Shown: one piece after another, positions 1-7,551 of the stretch
Numbering within the stretch: position 1 is the stretch's first letter
Layout of the letters: the number at the start of each line of letters is the position of its first letter
Assembly (NCBI RefSeq): GCF_050313795.1
Contig: NZ_JBNPMC010000006.1
Coordinates: 41,026-105,025, forward strand
DNA length: 64,000 nt
Source: CAMBRQ01 sp945870325
Lineage (GTDB): Bacteria; Bacillota; Clostridia; Lachnospirales; Lachnospiraceae
Direction: 5' to 3'
Translations under genes and position numbers: made by a program
Notes under the pieces: model-generated
What the model saw: the letters and a program-made list of their open reading frames with translations, nothing else
Told to the model about the DNA's origin: nothing
The model's database searches: none

Positions 1-338
1 TAGCTGCGCCGCCACATGGAATCTGAGAACTGGCATTCAAGCCGTATTTGCGACATTGCTTCCATATCTGCCTGTCTGTCTTTCCCCACCAGAAATATGA
101 CCGCATTCTTCAAAGACGATGCCCAGAATTCTTCGATGGTTTTAACTTGGTTTGGTGCCTTTCCATATATCCGCATCAGAATTTGCCACACAGATTGAAA
201 TGCATTTCCGCCATAGTAGTTTGCCGCCAGATTGCATAATGCATCTGCCAGACCGCCATCTGTCAGCGCGCGCCGTTTTGCATTTTTCTGTACTTCTTTC
301 CATTTATCCTGGTTTATATTTAACGTTTCCTTGTTCAT
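1..338 (-). CDS. Hypothetical protein, 3' end outside window
   Basis: An open frame runs from an ATG at 338 off the left edge for 112 codons without a stop. The start is set by a GGAGGG ribosome site about eight bases upstream. The product begins MNKETLNINQDKW and is charged, with aromatic residues and no signal peptide or membrane segment in the visible part. I do not recognise the family. It starts 18 bases after the stop of the upstream gene on the same strand, so the two are almost certainly one operon. Confidence 0.6.
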   Translation of the reverse strand, partial: MNKETLNINQDKWKEVQKNAKRRALTDGGLADALCNLAANYYGGNAFQSVWQILMRIYGKAPNQVKTIEEFWASSLKNAVIFLVGKDRQADMEAMSQIRLECQFSDSMWRRS

Positions 339-356
339 TCTTCACACCCTCCGTTA

Positions 357-776
357 TTACCACATGCGCCCGGCTAAAAAGGTCAGACGTATAAATGTAA
401 AACTATCTTCCGCCTGTATGGTCAGTGGTCCTTCCAGATCTGTCAATTCGTCCTCATTTCTGAAGACTCGGACCAGACCGTCCTTGTAGCATTGAATGGC
501 ATTCTCGGTGGCTTTTGCCAAATCAGCCTTTCTGTCGGAATAGATTCTTCCGAACCCTACTTTGCCGGTCTCGGTCTGATTCTCCAATTCCTCTTTTGTC
601 AGAAATGGGATCAACTGTACATCTTTGCCTTTGCGGTTGTAACTTTCCACTTCCTGTCGGACGATTTCTGTCAGGAACTCCTGAAGTGAAGTTAGGTTGT
701 CAGGGATTTCTCTTGGGAGTTTGTTAAGTATTGGGCGGCGTTTTCCCAGTGCCTTTACCTGAACATAGATTTGCAT
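357..776 (-). CDS. Conserved hypothetical protein, 139 aa
   Basis: A complete minus-strand gene with an AGGTG ribosome site before the ATG at 776. The product starts MQIYVQVKALGKRRP and is soluble and charged, with a segment near residues 70-85 (TGKVGFGRIYSDRKADL) and an acidic middle. No membrane segment or signal peptide is visible. It lies directly upstream of the partial gene at the window edge. I recall similar short proteins in Firmicute clusters with large ATPase or VWA-type genes, but nothing here proves that, so function is unassigned. Confidence 0.65.
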   Translation of the reverse strand: MQIYVQVKALGKRRPILNKLPREIPDNLTSLQEFLTEIVRQEVESYNRKGKDVQLIPFLTKEELENQTETGKVGFGRIYSDRKADLAKATENAIQCYKDGLVRVFRNEDELTDLEGPLTIQAEDSFTFIRLTFLAGRMW

Positions 777-814
777 ATATTCACCTGCCTCTTTTCTAAT
801 GTGCTAACTTTTCG

Positions 815-885
815 TTGCCAAAGCATCCGTAAGGAACTGCCGCGCCGAAGACGTACATTGTGTAGTGGCAGGTCCGGTAGATTTA
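815..885 (+). repeat. Dispersed palindromic repeat, copy 1
   Basis: GTTGCCAAAGCATCCGTAAG followed by GAACTGCC matches two other intergenic sites at about 14166 and 36633. Here roughly 22 extra bases (about 843-864) separate the first half from the AGTGGCAGGTCC half, so this copy is interrupted. In the intact copies the core GGAACTGCC-agt-GGCAGATCC forms a short dyad, like a REP element. Confidence 0.55.
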
Positions 886-956
886 CCGCTTGGGGCTGGA
901 AATTAACTACTTATAATATAACAAATTCATGTTGTTTATTCAAAACAAATCAAAGT

Positions 957-1106
957 AAACTTTTATTGGAAGAGCAGGTTAGAGAAGGCAAGGCTGCGAC
1001 GATTGTGGCGTCCAAGAAAAGAACCCTGGAGGCTGCGAGATCATATGACGATAAAAAAGTCTGTGTCTAGAATTTTGCGTCTGCAACAAACCCTGGCGGT
1101 GGTGTT
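957..1106 (+). pseudogene. Microbial-type PARG (TIGR02452/DUF2263) remnant
   Basis: One frame reads LLLEEQVREGKAATIVASKK, continues to DDKKVCV, then an in-frame TAG at 1068-1070, then NFASATNPGGGV. The NFAS-x-x-NPGGG block is the hallmark ADP-ribose loop of bacterial poly(ADP-ribose) glycohydrolases. The stop replaces the residue expected before N, and the sequence after GGGV (about 1107-1290) no longer matches the family, which would continue with an SSAQEE-type motif. The upstream third of the protein is also missing. I read it as a decayed fragment; the rest of 777-1306 shows nothing else I can assign. Confidence 0.6.
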
Positions 1107-1306
1107 TCACTTGTTATTTACCAGCCATCTGTTTTTCCTGCTCATCTGCGGTGTGACCAGTATTTTGTGGAGGATGAACACTGGAATGAGGCGGCTGCGC
1201 AATATGCCTCTTTCCTGGGAGAGCATAAGAAGGATAGAGTGGTATCCCACGAGAAGCCAAATTACTTTCAAAAAATCAAAAAAAATATAGTTTTGAAACC
1301 GGTCGC

Positions 1307-1335
1307 TTGCATATACTATTTTATGATAGTATAAT
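1307..1335 (+). promoter_or_regulatory. Sigma-A promoter with overlapping dyad
   Basis: TTGCAT at 1307-1312 and TATAAT at 1330-1335 are 17 bases apart. The spacer holds the inverted repeat TACTAT-tttatg-ATAGTA (1314-1331), which could be an operator. It drives the ATPase gene starting at 1397. Confidence 0.6.
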
Positions 1336-1396
1336 AGATCCTAAGAGAGAGTTTCAAAAAAACAAAAATTTTCATTTTTTGAAAGTGAGTGAGAAT

Positions 1397-2593
1397 ATGA
1401 AAAGAATAGTGAGAACAGAGTATCTGAACAGAATCGTGGAACTAAACCAAACCCCGGATATTAAAATTATTACAGGTATTCGCCGTTCGGGAAAGTCAGA
1501 ATTGATGCGGGCATATATTGAGTATCTGAAAAGTCATTTTGAAAATATCAATATCATTTTTGTTGATTTTATGGATCTGGCATATGAAGAACTCAAAGAA
1601 TATCACGCGCTCCATGCTTATGTGGAGGAGCATTACCAGACGGAAAGAATGAACTACCTTTTCGTGGATGAAGTCCAGATGTGTCCCCAATTTGAGTTGG
1701 CAATCAACAGTCTTTACTCCAAAGAAAAATATGATATTTATGTTACAGGTTCTAATGCTTTTTTATTGAGTGCTGATCTGGCAACTCTTTTTACCGGACG
1801 TTATATAGAGATTCATGTATTCCCATTTAGTTTCCGGGAATACTGCCAATATTATAGTGAAACTGGTGACAAAGAGAAACTTTTTGATGAATATTCCATG
1901 AAGGGAGGCCTGGCAGGCTCTTACATTTACAGAACGGAACAGGACAGAATTAATTATATTAAAGAAGTTTATGAAACGATTGTCACAAGAGATCTTGTGC
2001 AGAAATATTCTCTGCCGGATACTTTGGTTTTACAGCGATTGAGTGAATTTCTCATGGACAACATCAGTAATCTGACGTCTCCGAATAAGGTAAGTCAGCT
2101 TTTGACGGCGAACAAGACAACAACCAATCATGTAACCGTTGGCAGGTATATCAAATATTTGTGTAACGCCTTTGTTTTTTATGACACGAAGCGCTATGAT
2201 ATTCGCGGAAAAAAGTATCTGGAAAGTTCTGAGAAATTTTATCTGTGTGATACGGGCATCCGATATGCAGTTCTGGGAAGCCGGAATATTGATTACGGCA
2301 GGGTATACGAGAATATAGTTTGCATTGAACTGCTTCGCCGGGGATATGATGTGTATGTCGGAAAACTATATCAGAAGGAAATCGATTTTGTAGCACAAAA
2401 AGGGAGCGAGAAAATTTATATCCAGGTCAGTGATAACATTTCGGAGCAGAAAACGCTGGAAAGAGAATGTTCACCGTTGCTGCAAATTCGAGATGCTTAT
2501 CCCAAAAAAATCATTGCCAGGACACGACATTCGAAATACAGTTACGAAGGTATTGAAATTTACGATATAGTTGATTGGCTATTGCAGGAATAA
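1397..2593 (+). CDS. AAA ATPase with C-terminal DUF4143 domain
   Basis: This 398-residue protein belongs to the widespread ATP-binding/DUF4143 family. A Walker A motif GIRRSGKS lies at residues 27-34, and a Walker B-like stretch YLFVDEVQM near residues 90-98 precedes the sensor segment YVTGSNAFLL. The C-terminal third (KEIDFVAQ, IYIQVSDN) resembles the nuclease-like DUF4143 fold. I chose the ATG at 1397 because homologues start just before the MKRIVRTEYL helix; the frame itself is open back to 1307, but that part would overlap the promoter. The biological role of the family is not established. The gene appears monocistronic. Confidence 0.85.
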   Translation: MKRIVRTEYLNRIVELNQTPDIKIITGIRRSGKSELMRAYIEYLKSHFENINIIFVDFMDLAYEELKEYHALHAYVEEHYQTERMNYLFVDEVQMCPQFELAINSLYSKEKYDIYVTGSNAFLLSADLATLFTGRYIEIHVFPFSFREYCQYYSETGDKEKLFDEYSMKGGLAGSYIYRTEQDRINYIKEVYETIVTRDLVQKYSLPDTLVLQRLSEFLMDNISNLTSPNKVSQLLTANKTTTNHVTVGRYIKYLCNAFVFYDTKRYDIRGKKYLESSEKFYLCDTGIRYAVLGSRNIDYGRVYENIVCIELLRRGYDVYVGKLYQKEIDFVAQKGSEKIYIQVSDNISEQKTLERECSPLLQIRDAYPKKIIARTRHSKYSYEGIEIYDIVDWLLQE

Positions 2594-2624
2594 AAATGGT
2601 GTGCAATGAACATAACACCCCGAG

Positions 2625-2828
2625 GTGAGAGACTGTGTAGAGGATAATACATTATTTCATTTTCATGAGAATCCGAATCCGGCATGCCCAGTAGGAAGGA
2701 ATATCCATAATATTCTGGATGATAAGCTGGTGCGAGTGCAGAATGCGATGGAGCGTGAACTTGCGTCTATCACGATGGCGGATATGAAGCAGGATTTGGA
2801 GAGATGTCTGAAGCAGGAAGAAAACTGA
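2625..2828 (+). CDS. Small hypothetical ORF, possible gene remnant
   Basis: A 67-codon frame starting with GTG follows the ATPase by 31 bases and ends just before a terminator. The product contains HFHENPNPACPVGRNIHNIL and a charged helical tail (DMKQDLERCLKQEEN). The ribosome site is weak (CGAGG overlaps the start region), so translation is uncertain. I do not recognise it; it may be the 3' end of a deleted gene. Confidence 0.35.
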   Translation: MRDCVEDNTLFHFHENPNPACPVGRNIHNILDDKLVRVQNAMERELASITMADMKQDLERCLKQEEN

Positions 2829-2833
2829 GATTA

Positions 2834-2859
2834 CAAGGAGGGATTCCCCTCCTTTTTTT
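2834..2859 (+). terminator. Rho-independent terminator
   Basis: AAGGAGG and CCCTCCTT arms with a short loop are followed by a T run to 2859. It sits between the plus-strand ATPase unit and the 3' end of the minus-strand FadR gene, so it may serve both. Confidence 0.75.
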
Positions 2860-3562
2860 AATAATATAGTTGTCTCTCCCCATCAATCGTCTCTTTCAAT
2901 CGATATTCTGACAATTTCAGTGCCTTTGTAAGATCTCCACTGCGAATAAATGCAAGGAGTTGCTCGTTATATTGGATGAGCGGTTCTTTTCCATAGAGTT
3001 GATAATACCGAAGCCACAGATTACAGCATGGTTCCCGGAAAGAGCCGTAATACAGAGGCAGAAGGATATTCCCGCTGATAATACATAATTCATGGTCGAA
3101 TCTAAAACAGCAGTCAGCGAATTCTGTGCCGTTCTGGCAGTTACGGATATCCTCCAGAATCTGTTCCATCGTCAGGAATTCTTTCATAGTGATCTTCGGG
3201 ACTACCAGTTTTAAAATCAGGGTTTCCAGAGCCGACCGGACTTCCAGCAAAGCCTTTACCTCGTCCCTACGAAGCATTCTGCCGTTATAACTCATGATAG
3301 ATACGAGGGTAGTCAGGGAACCGCTGCGCCGATAGTCTGCGACAAAGACTCCAATACGCGGACGGATCTCAAGGAATCCTTTTCCTTCCATCTCTGCCAG
3401 CCCGGCATTCACAATGGTACGGCTGACCCCCATCTGCTCGGCAAGGATACGTTCTGAGGGCAGTTTCTCTCCAACCTGAAGTTCCCCTGATAAAATCATA
3501 CTTTCTAATTCTTTTACAAAAAGCCCTTTTAGAGAAGGGGCAGATATTTTCTTGAATCCCAT
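2858..3562 (-). CDS. FadR/GntR-family transcriptional regulator
   Basis: A 234-residue regulator. Residues about 10-70 form the GntR winged helix (KLPSERILAEQMGVSRTIVN), and the remainder is an all-helical FCD-type ligand domain containing the FDHELCIISGN segment. The frame is open further upstream, but the start MGFKKISAPSLK at 3562 has an AGGAG site and matches the family's length. It is divergent from the oxidoreductase/hyp operon. Palindromes CTGGTAATACCAG (3589-3601) and CTGGTAATTCCAG (3736-3748) fit the FadR-type TGGT-N3-ACCA pattern and lie in front of each transcription unit. It therefore probably represses itself and the operon in response to an unknown, probably carboxylate, ligand. 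Confidence 0.88.
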   Translation of the reverse strand: MGFKKISAPSLKGLFVKELESMILSGELQVGEKLPSERILAEQMGVSRTIVNAGLAEMEGKGFLEIRPRIGVFVADYRRSGSLTTLVSIMSYNGRMLRRDEVKALLEVRSALETLILKLVVPKITMKEFLTMEQILEDIRNCQNGTEFADCCFRFDHELCIISGNILLPLYYGSFREPCCNLWLRYYQLYGKEPLIQYNEQLLAFIRSGDLTKALKLSEYRLKETIDGERQLYY

Positions 3563-3588
3563 AGTAGCACTCCTGTTATGTTGGCGCT

Positions 3589-3601
3589 CTGGTAATACCA
3601 G
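3589..3601. promoter_or_regulatory. FadR-type operator in front of the regulator gene
   Basis: The perfect palindrome CTGG-TAATA-CCAG lies 27 bases upstream of the regulator's start codon. Its TGGT-N3-ACCA core matches the known FadR-subfamily operator pattern, and the same motif recurs in front of the divergent operon. Confidence 0.65.
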
Positions 3602-3676
3602 ATAATCAGAGTCTAGCATAAATATAAAAAAAACGCAATAAAAGGATGAAAGATCATACAAAACAAGTAGGTTTTA

Positions 3677-3750
3677 TTGACTGTATTTTGTGAAAAATGT
3701 TATAACTTAGATAAGTATTTAACAAAATATAATTACTGGTAATTCCAGTA
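3677..3750 (+). promoter_or_regulatory. Promoter and operator of the oxidoreductase/hyp operon
   Basis: TTGACT at 3677-3682 and TATAAC at 3701-3706 are 18 bases apart. The palindrome TACTGGTAATTCCAGTA (3734-3750) lies about 20 bases after the expected transcription start, a position suited to repression. A GGAGG ribosome site at 3777-3781 precedes the ATG at 3790. Confidence 0.65.
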
Positions 3751-3789
3751 AAGAGCGGAATCACATATAACGTAAAGGAGGAAATACAG

Positions 3790-6489
3790 ATGAAAAAACA
3801 GGAACTGAGACCCAAGATTGTAAAATTGTGTAAAATCGTGGGAGGCTTAACCGGAGTGGTCAATAAGATTGATGAGAATGCACCGGAATATTATTCTCTG
3901 GCCTCGATTCTAACGGATGATGAAGCGGATGTAGCCATTGCCTGTGGACTTAGAAAAGAGCGTACGGTGGAGTATCTTGCAAAAAAGGTAGGGAAATCGG
4001 AGGAGGAAGTACATAGACTGGCAGAGCATTTGGCATGGATTGGCGTATTCCGGGTGACGACAGATCCGATAGATAAGAAGGACCGGTATTATATGCAGAT
4101 ATTCGCACCGGGAATTATGGAGATGCTGGTGAATAATCAGGATCTTCTAAAGACGCATCCGGAGGTGGCAAGAGCATTTGAAGAATACACTCGGATTCGT
4201 ATGGCGAATATGGCACCGATGATGCCGAACGGCTATGGACTTATGAGGGTGATTCCCGTGGAGAGCGCTTTAAAGAATGTAAAAGGAGTCCATAAATATG
4301 ACCGGTTAAGCTATTATATCGATAAATACGATATTTTCTCTGTATCGCCTTGTTCCTGCCGTGCATCCAGACGTGTTCTTGGGGATAGCTGCGGGCATCT
4401 GGAAGAAGATATGTGTATCCAGATGGGAAAAGGTGCAGAACATTACATCCGGACCGGACGGGCTCGCCAGATATCTCGGGAAGAAGTGTATGAGATTATC
4501 AAACGCGCAGAAGACAATGGACTGATGCATGATATTCCGAATGTGGAAGAAGCAGGAGAGAGCGCGGCAATCTGTAACTGTTGTGCATGTTCCTGTTTTG
4601 GACTTCGTGTCGGTATGATGTATGGCGCCAGAGACTTGATCCGTTCTAATTATACGGCTGTTATTGATGAGAGCAAATGTGTGGCATGTGGACAATGTGT
4701 GGAGAACTGTCCGGGCAATGCGCTGAAACTGGGACAGAAATTATGTACGGAAACTCCGCTCCCACATGTGGAATATAAAAAGATGAGTGACAGCCTGTGG
4801 AGTAAGAAAGACTGGAATGTAGATTACAGAGAAAATAGAGAAGATGTTGTGCCAACCGGAACTGCACCGTGTAAGACTGCCTGTCCGGCACATATTGCAG
4901 TACAGGGATATCTCAGGCTGGCAGCAGAAGGAAGATACAAGGATGCATTGGCTTTGATTAAGAAAGAAAATCCATTTCCGGCAGTATGCGGCCGCATCTG
5001 TAACCATCGCTGTGAGACGGAATGTACACGTGGAAATGTGGACGAAGCGGTTGCCATTGATGAAGTAAAGCGGTTTATAGCAGATCATGACCTATATGCA
5101 GAGACCAGATACATTCCTCCGATGGTGAATCAGATTGGGAGACCTTATCCGCAGAAGATCGCGATTATCGGAGCAGGTCCTGCTGGTATGAGTTGTGCGT
5201 TTTACCTGGCACAAAAGGGCTATTCTCCGGTAGTATTCGATAAGGCTATGCGTCCGGGTGGTATGCTGATGAATGGAATCCCGTCTTTCCGGTTAGAGAA
5301 GGATGTGGTAGAGGCAGAGATTGATATCCTGCGTGAGATGGGCGTGGAATTCAGATGTGGAGTTAAAGTTGGCAAAGATATTACGATAGAAGAACTGAGG
5401 ACACAAGGATTTAAGGCCTTCTATCTTGCGATTGGCGCACAGGGAGGTCGCAGTGTCGGTGTGCCTGGCGAAGAGGCAGACGGTGTCCTGGCAGGTGTCA
5501 AGTTTATGACAGATGTGAATCTTGGAAAAGATATCACACTGACAGGAAGGACAGTTGTAATCGGTGGCGGCAATGTGGCTGTGGATGTGGCAAGAACGGC
5601 AGCCCGTGTGGGATCTGATACTGTTTCCATGTTCTGTCTGGAGTCCAGAGATATTATGCCGGCAGCGGAAGATGAAGTGAAAGAGGCAGAAGAAGAAGGT
5701 ATCCAGGTACAGAATGGCTGGGGACCAAAAGAGATTCTGACAGAAGATGGAAAAGTAAAGGGAATTGTCCTTAAAAAATGCACGGCAGTATTCGATGCGA
5801 ATCATCGGTTTGCACCGCAGTATGACGAGAGTGACCTTCTTACGGTAGAATGTGAGAATATCCTGATGTCCGTTGGACAGTCCATTGAGTGGGGAGACCT
5901 TCTTGCAGGGACAAAAGTGGAATTGAATCGGAATGGCACCGTGAAGGCAGATGCACTTACTTACCAGACGACAGAACCGGATATCTTTGCCGGAGGTGAT
6001 GTATATACAGGACCGAAATTTGCGATTGATGCGATTGCAGCCGGCAAAGAAGCGGCAATATCATTGCACCGTTATGTTCAGCCGGGACAGACTCTGACGA
6101 TGGGACGTGACAGGAGGAATTATCGTGCGCTGGATAAGAAGAATGTTCTGATTCCGATTGAGTCATTTGATAACTGCAGGCGCCAGATTCCAGGTTATAA
6201 TTCTGCTAAGGCAAAGAGTTTTGGAGATACCCGTGTTACATTTACCGAAGAGCAGGTAAAGAAGGAGACGGCACGATGCTTAAGTTGTGGTGCTACGAAG
6301 GTGGATTCGTATCTATGTGTTGGCTGTGGACTATGTACCACAAAGTGTGAATTTGATGCGATCAAGTTAGAAAAGACCAGAGAAATGCGTCCGGTACAGG
6401 CAGGTAGTTTTGAGACGATGCCGATCAAGGTGGCAGAGCATGTGGTAAAGAAAGCAGGCAAGATGATTGCAAAGAATGTAAAACGGTAA
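3790..6489 (+). CDS. FeS-flavin oxidoreductase with GltD-like module
   Basis: A fused 899-residue protein. Residues 1-110 look like a winged-helix domain. Residues 185-270 carry a cysteine block PCSCR...CICNCCACSC typical of FeS-binding proteins. A ferredoxin motif (CVACGQCVENCP) lies at 297-308. From residue 360 it resembles the glutamate synthase small subunit and related NAD(P)H:acceptor oxidoreductases: CKTACPAH and CGRICNHRCETEC cluster ligands, an FAD-binding GAGPAG at 461-466, an NAD(P)-binding GGGNVA at 592-597 and the GGDVYTGP flavin motif. A last ferredoxin-like cluster (CVGCGLCTTKCEFDA) is near the C-terminus. It probably moves electrons between NAD(P)H and ferredoxin or another acceptor. 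First gene of the operon, 11 bases before hypA; the substrate is unknown. Confidence 0.85.
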   Translation: MKKQELRPKIVKLCKIVGGLTGVVNKIDENAPEYYSLASILTDDEADVAIACGLRKERTVEYLAKKVGKSEEEVHRLAEHLAWIGVFRVTTDPIDKKDRYYMQIFAPGIMEMLVNNQDLLKTHPEVARAFEEYTRIRMANMAPMMPNGYGLMRVIPVESALKNVKGVHKYDRLSYYIDKYDIFSVSPCSCRASRRVLGDSCGHLEEDMCIQMGKGAEHYIRTGRARQISREEVYEIIKRAEDNGLMHDIPNVEEAGESAAICNCCACSCFGLRVGMMYGARDLIRSNYTAVIDESKCVACGQCVENCPGNALKLGQKLCTETPLPHVEYKKMSDSLWSKKDWNVDYRENREDVVPTGTAPCKTACPAHIAVQGYLRLAAEGRYKDALALIKKENPFPAVCGRICNHRCETECTRGNVDEAVAIDEVKRFIADHDLYAETRYIPPMVNQIGRPYPQKIAIIGAGPAGMSCAFYLAQKGYSPVVFDKAMRPGGMLMNGIPSFRLEKDVVEAEIDILREMGVEFRCGVKVGKDITIEELRTQGFKAFYLAIGAQGGRSVGVPGEEADGVLAGVKFMTDVNLGKDITLTGRTVVIGGGNVAVDVARTAARVGSDTVSMFCLESRDIMPAAEDEVKEAEEEGIQVQNGWGPKEILTEDGKVKGIVLKKCTAVFDANHRFAPQYDESDLLTVECENILMSVGQSIEWGDLLAGTKVELNRNGTVKADALTYQTTEPDIFAGGDVYTGPKFAIDAIAAGKEAAISLHRYVQPGQTLTMGRDRRNYRALDKKNVLIPIESFDNCRRQIPGYNSAKAKSFGDTRVTFTEEQVKKETARCLSCGATKVDSYLCVGCGLCTTKCEFDAIKLEKTREMRPVQAGSFETMPIKVAEHVVKKAGKMIAKNVKR

Positions 6490-6500
6490 GAGGCAAAGTT

Positions 6501-6842
6501 ATGCATGAATTAGGATTATGCGATGCCATTGTCAAGATGATGGATGGCATTCTTGAGCAAGAACGTATGGAAGGTGCGAATAAGATTGTACTGGAGATTG
6601 GGGAATTAAGCGGTGTAGAAGCACATTTTATGGAAGATAGCTGGATAGCAGTAACTGCTCGGACGAAATACGAAGATACAGAACTCCAGATCGAGATGGT
6701 TCCAGGGATTGCTCGGTGTTTGGACTGTGGAGAGGAATGCAGGGCGGTTACATGCAATCTCAGATGCCCGTTATGCGGGAGTGTAAAACTGGCGCCGATA
6801 TCAGGAACAGACATGACGATTAAAAGTATTGAAGCATATTAA
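6501..6842 (+). CDS. hypA: HypA nickel metallochaperone, copy 1
   Basis: A 113-residue HypA. It starts with the invariant nickel-binding MHELG and carries a zinc site built from CLDC and CPLC near residues 73-94. HypA and HypB normally deliver nickel to [NiFe]-hydrogenase large subunits or to other nickel enzymes. No hydrogenase subunit or other hyp gene is present in the window, so the client must be encoded elsewhere or be unusual. The neighbour genes share its orientation with gaps of 11 and 18 bases, so it is part of the oxidoreductase operon. The start ATG follows an AGAGGC site. Confidence 0.92.
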   Translation: MHELGLCDAIVKMMDGILEQERMEGANKIVLEIGELSGVEAHFMEDSWIAVTARTKYEDTELQIEMVPGIARCLDCGEECRAVTCNLRCPLCGSVKLAPISGTDMTIKSIEAY

Positions 6843-6860
6843 GGGAGGAAGGAGAATAAG

Positions 6861-7529
6861 ATGGACAAATTCAGAGTAATTGAAGTAAAGCAGAGTATAT
6901 TTGAGAACAATGACAAACAGGCGGAGGAACTTCGCAAGGAATTAAAAGAGCAGGGAGTCTATCTTCTGAATCTGATGTCAAGTCCTGGCTCCGGTAAGAC
7001 GACGACACTTAGCCGAACCATAGAGGCACTTCGGGATGAGATGAAGATTGGAGTCATGGAAGCGGATATCGATTCCGATGTAGATGCACGTACTATAGAA
7101 CAACTGGGAGCGAAGGCAATCCAACTGCATACTGGAGGTATGTGCCATCTGGATGCTGATATGACTAGACAAGGAATTGAGAACTTTGGCGTGGACGGAC
7201 TGGACCTGGTGATTCTTGAGAATGTGGGCAATCTGGTCTGTCCGGCAGAATTTGATACTGGAGCTTCTAAAAATGCTATGGTTCTTTCCGTTCCGGAAGG
7301 GCATGATAAGCCGCTTAAGTATCCGCTGATGTTCAGCGTGTGTGATGTGGTACTGGTAAATAAAATGGACGTTCTGCCATATTTTGACTTTGATATGGAG
7401 AAATGTAAAGAGTACGTGCACATGCGTAATCCGAAAGCAACGGTAATCCCTATCTGTGCAAAGACTGGCGAGGGGATGGAACAGTGGTTCGACTGGCTTC
7501 GAAGAGAAGTAGCGCAGTGGAACGCGTAG
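6861..7529 (+). CDS. hypB: HypB nickel-insertion GTPase
   Basis: A 222-residue SIMIBI GTPase. The P-loop SSPGSGKT is near residues 40-47, followed by the family blocks EADIDSDVDA, TGGMCHLDADM (metal-site Cys and His) and ENVGNLVCPAEFD, and then the NKMD base-recognition motif. It lacks the N-terminal CXXCGC high-affinity nickel site and any His-rich stretch, as many Firmicute HypB proteins do. GGAGG precedes the ATG. It acts with HypA to load nickel. It lies between the two oxidoreductase-hypA pairs as the only hypB. Confidence 0.93.
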   Translation: MDKFRVIEVKQSIFENNDKQAEELRKELKEQGVYLLNLMSSPGSGKTTTLSRTIEALRDEMKIGVMEADIDSDVDARTIEQLGAKAIQLHTGGMCHLDADMTRQGIENFGVDGLDLVILENVGNLVCPAEFDTGASKNAMVLSVPEGHDKPLKYPLMFSVCDVVLVNKMDVLPYFDFDMEKCKEYVHMRNPKATVIPICAKTGEGMEQWFDWLRREVAQWNA

Positions 7530-7551
7530 AAGAGGCAGGAGGAGTGAAGAT

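Noticed and set aside
1003..1290. 95-codon plus-strand frame as a separate gene
   Set aside because: It overlaps the PARG remnant in another frame and has no ribosome site or recognisable product.
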